Positions 45,791 to 53,755 of a stretch of DNA of 64,000 nt are shown piece by piece (the first letter of the stretch is position 1; each line of letters opens with the position of its first letter). A program made the position numbers and the translations under genes. Under the pieces are notes generated by a model that ran no database searches, was not told the DNA's origin, and saw only the letters and a program-made list of their open reading frames with translations. Source of the stretch: Aeromonas rivipollensis (GTDB taxonomy: Bacteria > Pseudomonadota > Gammaproteobacteria > Enterobacterales > Aeromonadaceae); the NCBI RefSeq assembly GCF_037811135.1, contig NZ_CP149130.1, positions 926,501 through 990,500 of the forward strand. Reading direction: 5' to 3'.

Positions 45791-46879
45791 TCAGGCGTCT
45801 GAGGTGCGTGCCTGCTGGCAGCCCTGAACCGCGTGGGCGATGAGCTCGAGGGCGCTCTGCTCGCAGGGGGGCAGCTCCTCGTCGCATTGGCCGAGCGGGG
45901 TGATGCGAGGGCCCCATTTGATGAGGGCGGCGCCCCAGGTCAGACCGGCCCCGAAGGCGGCGGTCAGCAGATAGTTGTCCGGCTTGACCCGACCCTGCTC
46001 CAGCGCTTCGCACAGGGCGATGGGCACTGTGGCGGCGGAGGTGTTGCCGTACTGCTCTATGTTGACCATCACCTTCTCCATGGGGGCGTTCATCCGCTTG
46101 GCCAGGGTCTCTATGATGCGCACGTTGGCCTGGTGCGGGACTATGAGGTCGATCTGCTCGGGGGCTATGCCGGCCTGGGCCAGTACGGCACCGGTGGCCT
46201 CGCCCATGCCGCGCACGGCGCGCTTGAAGATCTCCTGCCCCTCGAAGTTGAAGGTGAAGAGGCCGTCGATGTCGGCGAAACGCACCCGATCAGTCCCGAA
46301 GTTCGGCACGTGCAGTATCTCCCGCGCCTCGCTGTCACAGCCGAGCTTGCTGGCAATCAGGCCGCTCTTCTGCTCGCTCGCCTCTATCACCACGGCGCCC
46401 GCGCCGTCGCCAAACAGCACTGCGGTGTCGCGCTTGGCCCAGTCCAGCAGCTGAATGAGACGCTCGGCGCCTATCACCAGCACCTTCTGCATCATGCCGG
46501 TCTGCACCAGGGAGGTGGCGACCGAGAGCGCATAGACGAAACCGGTACAGGCGGCATTGAGGTCAAACACAGCCGCCTTGTGGGCGCCCAGGGCCTGCTG
46601 CACGGCAGAGGCGCAGTTCGGGACTAGCGTGCCCGGGGTGGCGGTGGCCAGTATGATGCCATCGAGTTCACCGGCGTCCAGACCGGCGCAGGCCAGGGCG
46701 CGGCGGGCGGCCAGGGTGGCGAGCGCCTGGGTGCTGACGTGGGAGACCCGACGGGCCTTGATGCCGGTACGCGGATAGATCCACTCATCCGAGGTATCCA
46801 TGATGGTGCTGAGGTCATCGTTGGTCAGCACTGCGGGGGGGAGGCATTTGCCCCAGCCGGTGATATTGGCGTATTTCAT
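45791..46879 (-). CDS. Beta-ketoacyl-ACP synthase III (FabH-like), stand-alone
   Basis: Condensing enzyme that starts fatty-acid or related chains from acyl-CoA and malonyl-ACP. The thiolase-fold triad is visible: Cys in [13 protein letters not shown], His in VPHQANVRI and Asn in EQYGNTSAA. The opening [20 protein letters not shown] and [12 protein letters not shown] fit. The length of 362 residues exceeds the typical 317-320 through a C-terminal extension. It is not in a fab cluster, so it may be a second KASIII for a special product. It is divergent from a LysR gene. Confidence 0.9.
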   Translation of the reverse strand: MKYANITGWGKCLPPAVLTNDDLSTIMDTSDEWIYPRTGIKARRVSHVSTQALATLAARRALACAGLDAGELDGIILATATPGTLVPNCASAVQQALGAHKAAVFDLNAACTGFVYALSVATSLVQTGMMQKVLVIGAERLIQLLDWAKRDTAVLFGDGAGAVVIEASEQKSGLIASKLGCDSEAREILHVPNFGTDRVRFADIDGLFTFNFEGQEIFKRAVRGMGEATGAVLAQAGIAPEQIDLIVPHQANVRIIETLAKRMNAPMEKVMVNIEQYGNTSAATVPIALCEALEQGRVKPDNYLLTAAFGAGLTWGAALIKWGPRITPLGQCDEELPPCEQSALELIAHAVQGCQQARTSDA

Positions 46880-47081
46880 CTTGTTATCGCTTCTTGTTGT
46901 GGATCGCCCGCGGGCGGAAAAGTGCGCAATTATGTCGTACAGGCTTTCCAGTGTCATCCCGCGGGGAGGGGAGCGCAAGGGGGCGCAGGGAGAACAAGGT
47001 GGTGATTTTGCTTAAATTCCTGCTTCTCCATGTCTTAAGATGAGAGCCCGACCCAGGCTCTCCCTTTCCGAGGTGTTGTCA

Positions 47082-48041
47082 GTGCACAAAGCGAATCTCA
47101 ACCTCTTGCCCACCCTCAAGGTGTTGCTGGAGACCCGCAACATCAGCCGGGCGGCGGAGCTGCTGCACCTGAGCCAGCCCTCCATCAGCAAGCAGCTCGG
47201 CCAGCTTCGCAGCGAGTTTGGTGATGAGTTGCTGGTGCGGGAGGGGCAGCGCTGGCTGCTGACGCCGCGGGCCGAGAGCCTGGCGGCGGCGCTTGCCGAT
47301 TCCCTCGGTGCCCTGGAGCGGCTCTATGCGGCGCCCGAGTTTGCCCCCGAGCGCTGCGAGCGGGTGTTCCGGCTCGCCTCCTCCGACTACGTGGCCCAGC
47401 ACATACTGCCCGACATCTGTGCGGCCCTGGCCAGAGCCGCCCCCCTGGCGGCGCTGGAATACAGCCTGTGGGACAAGCGCCAGCTGCCGCAGCTGTGGCA
47501 GTCCGAGCTGGATCTGGTCTCCACCATCACGGAGCTGGTGCCGGATCAGATCCGGGGGCTGCACCAGGGGGAGGACAGGCTGGTGATGCTGATGGGGCGC
47601 CACCACCCGCTCTCGGGCACGGCGCCCAGCCTGGATGACTATCTCGCCTGGCCCCATCTGCAGGTGAGCGGTGGCGGCGACAAGGACAGCCCGGTGGAGC
47701 AGGTGCTGGCGCCCCTGGGGCTCTCCCGCCGCTGGTTTGCCCGGGTGCCCTTCTTCCAGGCGGCGGTTGAGGTGTTGCTGCGCACCGACTGCCTGATGAC
47801 CACCCCGGCCCACATCGCCTGGCAGCTCTCCTGGGAGCACGCCCTGAGTTTTTGCGATCTGCCCTTCGCCACCCGGGTGCAGCAGTATCATCTGCTGTGG
47901 CACCAGCGCCACCACCTGGATCCGGCCCACCGCTGGTTTCGCGAGCTGGCCTACCCCTTCCTGCGGGATCACCTGCAGCGCACCCTGGGGGAGAGCCGCA
48001 AACAGCTGGATCTGAAGGCAGACCACCTCAGCCAGGGGTAG
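47082..48041 (+). CDS. LysR family transcriptional regulator
   Basis: LysR-type regulator of 319 residues. The N-terminal winged helix is LLPTLKVLLETRNISRAAEL with LSQPSISKQLGQLRSEFGDE. The effector-binding domain begins near residue 95 (VFRLASSDYVAQHILPDICA). The GTG at 47082 follows GAGGTG at good spacing and starts where the family starts; an ATG at 47040 would add 14 residues. It is divergent from the fabH-like gene and upstream of the LysE-type exporter on the same strand, so either could be its target. Confidence 0.9.
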   Translation: MHKANLNLLPTLKVLLETRNISRAAELLHLSQPSISKQLGQLRSEFGDELLVREGQRWLLTPRAESLAAALADSLGALERLYAAPEFAPERCERVFRLASSDYVAQHILPDICAALARAAPLAALEYSLWDKRQLPQLWQSELDLVSTITELVPDQIRGLHQGEDRLVMLMGRHHPLSGTAPSLDDYLAWPHLQVSGGGDKDSPVEQVLAPLGLSRRWFARVPFFQAAVEVLLRTDCLMTTPAHIAWQLSWEHALSFCDLPFATRVQQYHLLWHQRHHLDPAHRWFRELAYPFLRDHLQRTLGESRKQLDLKADHLSQG

Positions 48042-48043
48042 TC

Positions 48044-48107
48044 AGTTATGCCAGCCTATAGCCGTTGGCTATGGGTTCTATTCATAACTTTCACTTCTGG
48101 CATAGCT
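48044..48107. promoter_or_regulatory. Nested inverted repeats between the LysR and LysE-type genes
   Basis: AGTTATGCCAG (48044-48054) and CTGGCATAGCT (48097-48107) form an inverted repeat with one mismatch. Inside it a tight hairpin TATAGCC-GTT-GGCTATG lies at 48057-48073, just past the LysR stop. It may be an operator or a weak terminator. Confidence 0.45.
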
Positions 48108-48164
48108 GGCCGCCTCCTACCCTGATCACAGCTAGACACATTCAACTTGAGAGAAGGAAAGGGT

Positions 48165-48776
48165 ATGGAAATGACGAGTTGGCTGGCGCTCGCCGCCATT
48201 TGCGTGATGGGGGCCATCAGTCCGGGGCCCAGCCTGGCGCTGATCATCCGCAATACGGTGCAGGGGGGACAGGGCCACGGGGTGGCCACGGCGCTCGGCC
48301 ACGGCCTGGGAGTGGGGATCTACGCCCTCATCACGGCGCTGGGTCTCTCTGTGCTGATCACCCAGACCCCGCTGCTGTTTGATCTGATCCGCTACGGCGG
48401 CGCCGCCTTTCTCGCCTGGCTCGGGATCAAGGCGCTCTTGGCCAAGCCCGCCGGTGGCGACGCTGCCGACGAGACGGTGCACGGTGCCCGTGGCCGTCAG
48501 GGGGCGTTTGAAGGCTTTATGGTGGCCTTCTTGAACCCCCAGCTCGCCATCTTCTTCATCGCCCTGTTCAGCCAGTTCGTGCACGCCGATACCGGCTGGC
48601 GCGAGGGGAGCATCATGATGCTGACCGCCGGCGGCATAGACGCGCTCTGGTATGTGCTGGTGGCCCTGGTGCTTTCCCGCGGGCCTGTGCTGGCCTGGCT
48701 CAAGGCCAAGTCCTTCGTGATCGACAAGATAAGCGGCCTGGTGTTGCTGGGATTGGCGCTCAAAGTGGTGATCTGA
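48165..48776 (+). CDS. LysE family exporter
   Basis: 203-residue inner-membrane transporter of the LysE/RhtB family, which exports amino acids or similar metabolites. It opens MEMTSWLALAAICVMGAISP; the family motif GAISPGPSLALIIRNTVQGG is near residue 20, and about six hydrophobic segments follow. AAGGA six bases before the ATG at 48165 sets the start. The last 27 codons and the following bases are repeated twice downstream with silent differences. Confidence 0.9.
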   Translation: MEMTSWLALAAICVMGAISPGPSLALIIRNTVQGGQGHGVATALGHGLGVGIYALITALGLSVLITQTPLLFDLIRYGGAAFLAWLGIKALLAKPAGGDAADETVHGARGRQGAFEGFMVAFLNPQLAIFFIALFSQFVHADTGWREGSIMMLTAGGIDALWYVLVALVLSRGPVLAWLKAKSFVIDKISGLVLLGLALKVVI

Positions 48777-48996
48777 GCTCTCCCGCGGTCTGTCCATGGC
48801 TCTCCTGGCTCAAGGCCAAGTCCTTCGTGATCGACAAGATAAGCGACCTGGTACTGCTGGGGCTCGCGCTCAAGGTGGTGATCTGAGCTCTCCCGCGGTC
48901 TGTCCATGGCTGGCCTGGCTCAAGGCCAAGTCCTTCGTGATCGACAAGGTCAGCGGTCTGGTGCTGCTGGGATTGGCGCTCAAGGTGGTGATCTAG
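48694..48996 (+). repeat. 110-bp tandem repeat of the LysE-type gene 3' end (2.8 copies)
   Basis: Units start at 48694, 48804 and 48914, exactly 110 bp apart. Each holds the last 27 codons of the gene (LKAKSFVIDK to LALKVVI); the first two also hold 28-30 bp after the stop. The third ends with TAG in place of TGA. Differences within the coding part are mostly silent: ATA-AGC-GGC, ATA-AGC-GAC and GTC-AGC-GGT at one place. The extra copies are not genes. Confidence 0.93.
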
Positions 48997-49037
48997 ACCA
49001 GCGTCTGGTGCCAGCGTAGTCGGCACCATCTCTCTGC

Positions 49038-49077
49038 ACCCTTTTCCCCTTGCGGGAGAAGGGTTGGGGATGAGGGG
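49038..49077. repeat. Dispersed-type palindromic repeat
   Basis: ACCCTTTTCCCC-TTGC-GGGAGAAGGGT followed by TGGGGATGAGGG resembles a palindromic element scattered through many proteobacterial genomes. It lies in the 247-bp gap between the LysE tail repeats and the U32 gene, where no gene is seen. Confidence 0.5.
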
Positions 49078-49243
49078 CGACCACATAGGCTTGTCTCGGC
49101 CCGGCGAGAGCCGCTTCTCCTGCTTAGGAATGTCGGCCTGATCCAATCCTGCATTCTGCGGTGATCTTAAGCGGGATCAAGGCGGGGGGCGCCTGGTCTA
49201 GCTAGAGTGACGGGCATTTCTCGTCCGCCTTCAGACCAGACCC

Positions 49244-51091
49244 ATGCAGGATCACACCCAGACTAACCGCCTCGAGCTGCTGGCTCCGGCCAAGAACCTC
49301 GCCTACGGCATCGAAGCCATCAACCATGGCGCCGATGCCGTCTACATGGGCGGCCCCGCCTTCGGTGCCCGCAGCGCGGCGGGCAACTCCCTCGACGATA
49401 TCGAAGCGCTGGCGCGCCACGCCCACCGCTTCGGCGCCCAGGTGTTCGTCGCCTTCAACACCTTGCTGCACGACCAGGAGCTGGAGCAGGCCCGGCGCCT
49501 GACCCACCAGATCTACGAAGCCGGGGCCGATGCGCTCATAGTGCAGGACATGGGCCTGCTGGCGCTCGACCTTCCTCCCATAGCGCTCCACGCCAGCACC
49601 CAGACCGACAACCGCACGCCGGAAAAGGTGAAGTTCCTGCAGGACGTGGGCTTCTCCCAGGTGGTGCTGGCCCGCGAACTCTCGCTCGAGCAGATCCGCG
49701 AGATAAGCGCGGCGACCCAGGTGCAGCTGGAGTTCTTTATCCACGGCGCCCTCTGCGTCTCCTACAGCGGCCAGTGCAATATCAGCCACGCCCGCACCGG
49801 CCGCAGCGCGAACCGCGGCGAGTGCGCCCAGCTCTGCCGGCTGCCCTGCTCCCTGCAAACCCCAGGGGGGGAGGTGCTGGTGGAGAACAGCCACCTGCTC
49901 TCCTTGAAAGACATGGATCAGAGCGCGAACCTGGAGGCGTTGATCGCCGCGGGCATCCGCTCCTTCAAGATTGAGGGGCGCCTCAAGGGGCTGGACTACG
50001 TCAAGAACGTCACCGCCTGGTATCGCCAGAAGCTGGACGCCATTCTCGAGCGCCGCCCCGACCTGGTGGCCTCCTCGGCCGGTCGCTGCTCCTACGGCTT
50101 TACACCGGATCCCAAAAAGAGCTTCAAACGGGGCAGTACCGACTACTTCCTCCATGGCCGCCAGCCGGGGATCGACTCCACCAGGAGCCCGAAATACGTG
50201 GGTGAACCCCTGGGCCGCGTCAGCAGGGTGACCCGCGACGGCATAGAGATAGACGGCAAAGCCGTGAGCCTCAACAACGGCGATGGCCTCGGCTTCTTCA
50301 AGCCGGGGGGCGAACTGGTGGGGATGCGCCTCAATAAGGTGGAAGGTAAGCAGTTACTGCTGTCGGAGCGCATGCCGGGTCTGAAGGTGGGCACCGAGAT
50401 CTTCCGCAATCACGATCAGGCATTCAGCAAGTTGCTGGAGAAGCCGAGCGCGGATCGCCGGATCCGGGTCGATATGCGGCTCTTTGAGTGTGAGGAGGGG
50501 ATACGGCTTGCACTTGTGGACGAGCAGGGCATCGGCGCCTCCGTCACGCTCCCCTGCGACAGGCAGCCGGCCGACAACCCGGCGCGGGCGCTGCAACAGG
50601 CGCGGGACCAGCTTGGCAAACTGGGTAACACCCTGTTTGTGGCACGCCAGATTGAGTTGGCATTCACTTCGCCCCTGTTCATTGCCGCATCGATGCTCAA
50701 CGGCCTGCGCCGGGACGGCATAGCCGCCCTGGAGGCGGCCCGTCTGGCCGCCTACCGGCGACCCGAGCGGCGCATCCCTCTGCGCGACGCCACCTATCCC
50801 CAGCACCGGCTCTCCTACCTCGGCAACGTGCTGAACAGTGCGGCCGAGCAGTTCTTCCGCGAGCACGGGGTGGGGCGCATAGCCCCCGCTTTTGAGGCGA
50901 ACAAGGAGCAGGGGGAGGTGGTGCTGATGATCACCAAGCACTGCATCCGCTACAGCCAGCACCTCTGCCCCAAGGAGGTGCCCGGACTCAAGGCCGAGCC
51001 GCTGGAATTGAAGATGGGTAAAGACAGTTTCCGCCTGCGCTTTGACTGCCACCGCTGCGAGATGCAGGTGATGGGCAGCCTCAAGGGGTGA
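49244..51091 (+). CDS. rlhA: U32 family protein, probable RlhA (YdcP)
   Basis: 615 residues. The U32 peptidase-like core starts LELLAPAKNLAYGIEAINHG and has GADAVYMGGPAFGAR and the cysteine motif FIHGALCVSYSGQCNISHAR. More cysteines (CAQLCRLPC) and a long C-terminal part ending FRLRFDCHRCEMQV follow. Size and C-terminal part favour RlhA, which hydroxylates C2501 of 23S rRNA, over the shorter TrhP (YegQ). Its reaction, as known for the family, uses prephenate-derived chemistry and an iron-sulfur centre. Assignment between the U32 paralogs is moderately secure. Confidence 0.75.
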   Translation: MQDHTQTNRLELLAPAKNLAYGIEAINHGADAVYMGGPAFGARSAAGNSLDDIEALARHAHRFGAQVFVAFNTLLHDQELEQARRLTHQIYEAGADALIVQDMGLLALDLPPIALHASTQTDNRTPEKVKFLQDVGFSQVVLARELSLEQIREISAATQVQLEFFIHGALCVSYSGQCNISHARTGRSANRGECAQLCRLPCSLQTPGGEVLVENSHLLSLKDMDQSANLEALIAAGIRSFKIEGRLKGLDYVKNVTAWYRQKLDAILERRPDLVASSAGRCSYGFTPDPKKSFKRGSTDYFLHGRQPGIDSTRSPKYVGEPLGRVSRVTRDGIEIDGKAVSLNNGDGLGFFKPGGELVGMRLNKVEGKQLLLSERMPGLKVGTEIFRNHDQAFSKLLEKPSADRRIRVDMRLFECEEGIRLALVDEQGIGASVTLPCDRQPADNPARALQQARDQLGKLGNTLFVARQIELAFTSPLFIAASMLNGLRRDGIAALEAARLAAYRRPERRIPLRDATYPQHRLSYLGNVLNSAAEQFFREHGVGRIAPAFEANKEQGEVVLMITKHCIRYSQHLCPKEVPGLKAEPLELKMGKDSFRLRFDCHRCEMQVMGSLKG

Positions 51092-51214
51092 TGGCTGCCC
51101 GTGTGGGCATAGGGTGGGAGCGGATTTGATGGCAGTATGGGAGCGCTGCCTTGTCACGGATATCCCCTGATGAGCAGCCTTCCCAAGCCTTCCTCTGCTG
51201 ACATAGGAGCTGTC

Positions 51215-51544
51215 ATGAACATCAATGCATTGCCATTTTGCACGACCCGCTGGGCCGACATAGCGCCGACCGAGCACAAGGGGGAACGCGGCGTCGCCCG
51301 CTGGCACAGCCAGCAGTTTGGGGAGCTGCGGGTGCGGATGGTGGAGTACTCTCCCGGCTACCTGGCGGATCACTGGTGCAGCAAGGGCCACGTGCTGCTC
51401 TGCCTCGAGGGGGAGCTGCACACAGAGTTGCAGGATGGCCGTGTCTTCACCCTGACGGCGGGCATGAGCTATCAGGTGGCGGACAACGCCGAGCCCCATA
51501 GATCCTACACCGAACAGGGCGCCCGCCTCTTTATCGTCGACTGA
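51215..51544 (+). CDS. Small cupin of the DHCW-motif type
   Basis: 109-residue single-domain cupin: MNINALPFCTTRWADIAPTE, LADHWCSKGHVLLCLEGELH and LTAGMSYQVADNAEPHRSYT. The ADHWC stretch resembles the DHCW-motif cupin family. AGGAG six bases upstream supports the ATG at 51215 rather than the longer frame from 51137. Function is unknown. Confidence 0.8.
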   Translation: MNINALPFCTTRWADIAPTEHKGERGVARWHSQQFGELRVRMVEYSPGYLADHWCSKGHVLLCLEGELHTELQDGRVFTLTAGMSYQVADNAEPHRSYTEQGARLFIVD

Positions 51545-51588
51545 GCCGCGCCCTTTCCCATTTTCCCTTACGCTCCAGGATCTTGCCC

Positions 51589-51849
51589 ATGCTTGAACTC
51601 AGACCCAACTGTGAATGTTGTGACCAGGATCTGCCCGCCGACACGGCGATCGCCTATATCTGCTCCTTCGAGTGCACCTTCTGCGCCCAGTGCAACGATC
51701 AGTATCTGCACCTGACCTGCCCCAACTGCGGTGGCGAGCTGGTCAGGCGTCCGCGCCGCCTGGCGGCCAAGCTGGCGGCCAATCCCGCCTCCATCAAGCG
51801 GGTCTTCAACCCCGCCCTGAAAGCGGCCCTGCGAAACAAGGCAAGATAA
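51589..51849 (+). CDS. DUF1272 domain protein
   Basis: 86-residue cysteine-rich protein: MLELRPNCECCDQDLPADTA, CSFECTFCAQC and LTCPNCGGELVRRPRR. The CxxC pairs suggest two zinc sites, and the N-terminus is characteristic of DUF1272. A basic C-terminal tail follows. Function is unknown. Confidence 0.88.
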   Translation: MLELRPNCECCDQDLPADTAIAYICSFECTFCAQCNDQYLHLTCPNCGGELVRRPRRLAAKLAANPASIKRVFNPALKAALRNKAR

Positions 51850-51974
51850 GTCGCGCCTCGATCCCGGACCCCTTGCCCCGGCCCCTGGGCTGAACGGCAC
51901 TCCGTCCAGATTGTGCTTTACCTTCTCCCGGCGGTAGCCCCTATCAAGGGACTCCAACCAGAGGAGAGAGCGAG

Positions 51975-52640
51975 ATGACGGAGCGATTTGCAGGAGAGGG
52001 GGCGCAGGTCTATGACGAGCGCATTCCCTTGCTGGTGCCCGGTTATGAGTTGCTGCATCAATTGAGTGCCGCTCAGCTGATGACGCGGCTCGGCCCCGGC
52101 GCCCGGGTGCTGCTGGTGGGGGTGGGCACCGGCAGCGAGCTGGTGCTGCTCGGCAGGCTCTGCCCCGGCTGGCAGTTTGTCGCCCAGGACATCTCGGCCG
52201 ACATGCTGGCGCTGGCGCGCCACAGGGCCGAGGAGGCGGGGATGGGAGCGCGGATCAGCTGGTTGCAGGGAGACCTGCCCACTGCCTCGTTGCAATGCGA
52301 CGGCGCACTCTGTCTGCTGGTACTGCATTTCTTGGAGAAAGCCACCAAGGCGGCCTTGCTTGCCGATATCTCCCGCCAGCTCAAGGCGGGGGCCCCGCTG
52401 CTGCTGGCGGATCTGATGGTGCCACCGGATCCGGTCGAGTGGACCGTGATGGGGCAGCAGGCCCGACTGGCGGGTCTGCCTCAGTCCGCCAGTGCGCGCA
52501 TGGTACAGCGGCTCGAACAGGACTTTATTCCGCTCGATGAGAGGCAACTTCAGCAACTGTTACAGGGCGCGGGCTTCGAGGCGGGGCAGCGCTACTTTCA
52601 GGCGCTCGGCTTTCACGGCTGGTTGGCGCTGCGGCGTTGA
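51975..52640 (+). CDS. Class I SAM-dependent methyltransferase
   Basis: 221 residues. The SAM-binding motif I is ARVLLVGVGTGSELVLLGRL, motif II is FVAQDISADMLALARHRAEE, and a following acidic region is QCDGALCLLVLHFLEKATKA. The N-terminus MTERFAGEGAQVYDERIPLL resembles small-molecule methyltransferases. The substrate is unknown. It follows the DUF1272 gene after 125 bp and may be separately transcribed (GAGGAGAG precedes the start). Confidence 0.88.
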   Translation: MTERFAGEGAQVYDERIPLLVPGYELLHQLSAAQLMTRLGPGARVLLVGVGTGSELVLLGRLCPGWQFVAQDISADMLALARHRAEEAGMGARISWLQGDLPTASLQCDGALCLLVLHFLEKATKAALLADISRQLKAGAPLLLADLMVPPDPVEWTVMGQQARLAGLPQSASARMVQRLEQDFIPLDERQLQQLLQGAGFEAGQRYFQALGFHGWLALRR

Positions 52641-52744
52641 GCCAGCCTTGACGCCACATCGTTGCGGGGGGAGGAAGGAGGGGCGCCTCAGTCCGGGAAC
52701 CCTGCCCGGCGGGGCCCGCAGGCGCCCGCCGCAGATCACACCAC

Positions 52745-53161
52745 TTATTTCTCCATCACCACATTCCAGGGGCCATCCGCCTGAATAAAGAACACCGCCG
52801 GCTCCGCGCTCTCCACCTTGGCCACATGGGGCACCTTGTCGGTCAGGGCGAAGTAATCGCCAGGGCCGAGGGGGTACTCCTTGCCTGCGACCGTCAGGGT
52901 GACGGCACCCGACACCAGGGTCACATAGTGATCCGCGTCGTGATGATGATTCGGCGTCACCAGCCCCGCCGGGTATTTCAGGAAGAACCGGCTCTCCCCT
53001 TTGGCCATGTCACCGGAGACCGGTGCGGCGGCGATGCCGTTGCCCATGTCCTTCCACTTGAGATCGGCCTTGGTCATCACCAGGGTCGACTCGGCCCGGG
53101 CGGGGACGGCGACCAGCAGCAGAGCCGACAGCGAGAGGACGACGGCATACATGAATTTCAT
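52745..53161 (-). CDS. Secreted cupin-domain protein
   Basis: 138 residues with signal peptide MKFMYAVVLSLSALLLVAVP and cleavage near ARA-ES. The cupin fold carries the metal-ligand motif TPNHHHDADHYVTLVSGAVT and PLGPGDYFALTDKVPHVAKV. It is likely a periplasmic metal-binding sensor or enzyme. The start at 53161 gives a complete signal; the longer frame to 53230 does not. Confidence 0.85.
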   Translation of the reverse strand: MKFMYAVVLSLSALLLVAVPARAESTLVMTKADLKWKDMGNGIAAAPVSGDMAKGESRFFLKYPAGLVTPNHHHDADHYVTLVSGAVTLTVAGKEYPLGPGDYFALTDKVPHVAKVESAEPAVFFIQADGPWNVVMEK

Positions 53162-53278
53162 CTGCTCTCTCCTTTGCGAGTTGAACGACCCGTTCAAGGG
53201 GGCGAGGCCGTCAGGGTCTCGCCTCTCCAAGCATAGGGTCTGGGCAGCCTGCCCGCGGTGCCTGGCCGATGTGGCGCT

Positions 53279-53755
53279 TTAGGTGGTGATGCCCTCTAGG
53301 TGCAGCAATGCCTGCTTGATGGGCAGGCCCCCCGCATAGCCGGTCAGGCTGCCGCTTTGGCCTATCACCCTATGGCAGGGCACTATGATCGACAGCGGGT
53401 TGCGACCGTTAGCAGCTCCGACGGCGCGGCTCGCACTCGGCTTGCCGATGGCGCGCGCTATGTCGCCGTAGCTGCGGGTCTCGCCGTAGGGGATGTCGCA
53501 CAGCGCCTGCCACACCGCTTGCTGAAACGCCGTGCCCCGCGCCGCGAGCGGCAGGGTGAAGCGCTGCAACCGCCCCGCGAAGTAGTCTCGAAACTCGGCG
53601 AGGAAGGGGGCGAGCGCCTCGCCGTCCTGCCGCCAGTCGCTCATGTCGGGCAGTGGCCGCAGCCCTGCCACGAAGTCCACGTGCACCAGACCGCGCTCAT
53701 CGATGGCGACCAGCAGATCGCCGCAGCGGGTGGGCAACATATCGTAACGGATCAT
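53279..53755 (-). CDS. ogt: Methylated-DNA--[protein]-cysteine methyltransferase
   Basis: Suicide repair protein that takes alkyl groups from O6-alkylguanine. The acceptor cysteine is in IIVPCHRVIG. The conserved region before it is FQQAVWQALCDIPYGETRSY, GDIARAIGKPSASRAVGAAN. The length of 158 residues fits a stand-alone Ogt-type enzyme. The ATG overlaps the last four bases of the Ada-AlkA fusion gene (ATGA), so both are translated together. Confidence 0.93.
   Translation of the reverse strand: MIRYDMLPTRCGDLLVAIDERGLVHVDFVAGLRPLPDMSDWRQDGEALAPFLAEFRDYFAGRLQRFTLPLAARGTAFQQAVWQALCDIPYGETRSYGDIARAIGKPSASRAVGAANGRNPLSIIVPCHRVIGQSGSLTGYAGGLPIKQALLHLEGITT

Noticed and set aside
48796..48996. A 66-codon frame spanning repeat units 2 and 3 and ending like the LysE-type protein
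   Set aside because: Only its last 29 residues resemble the exporter, because unit 3 happens to fall in frame. The first part is read out of frame, so it is a repeat by-product.
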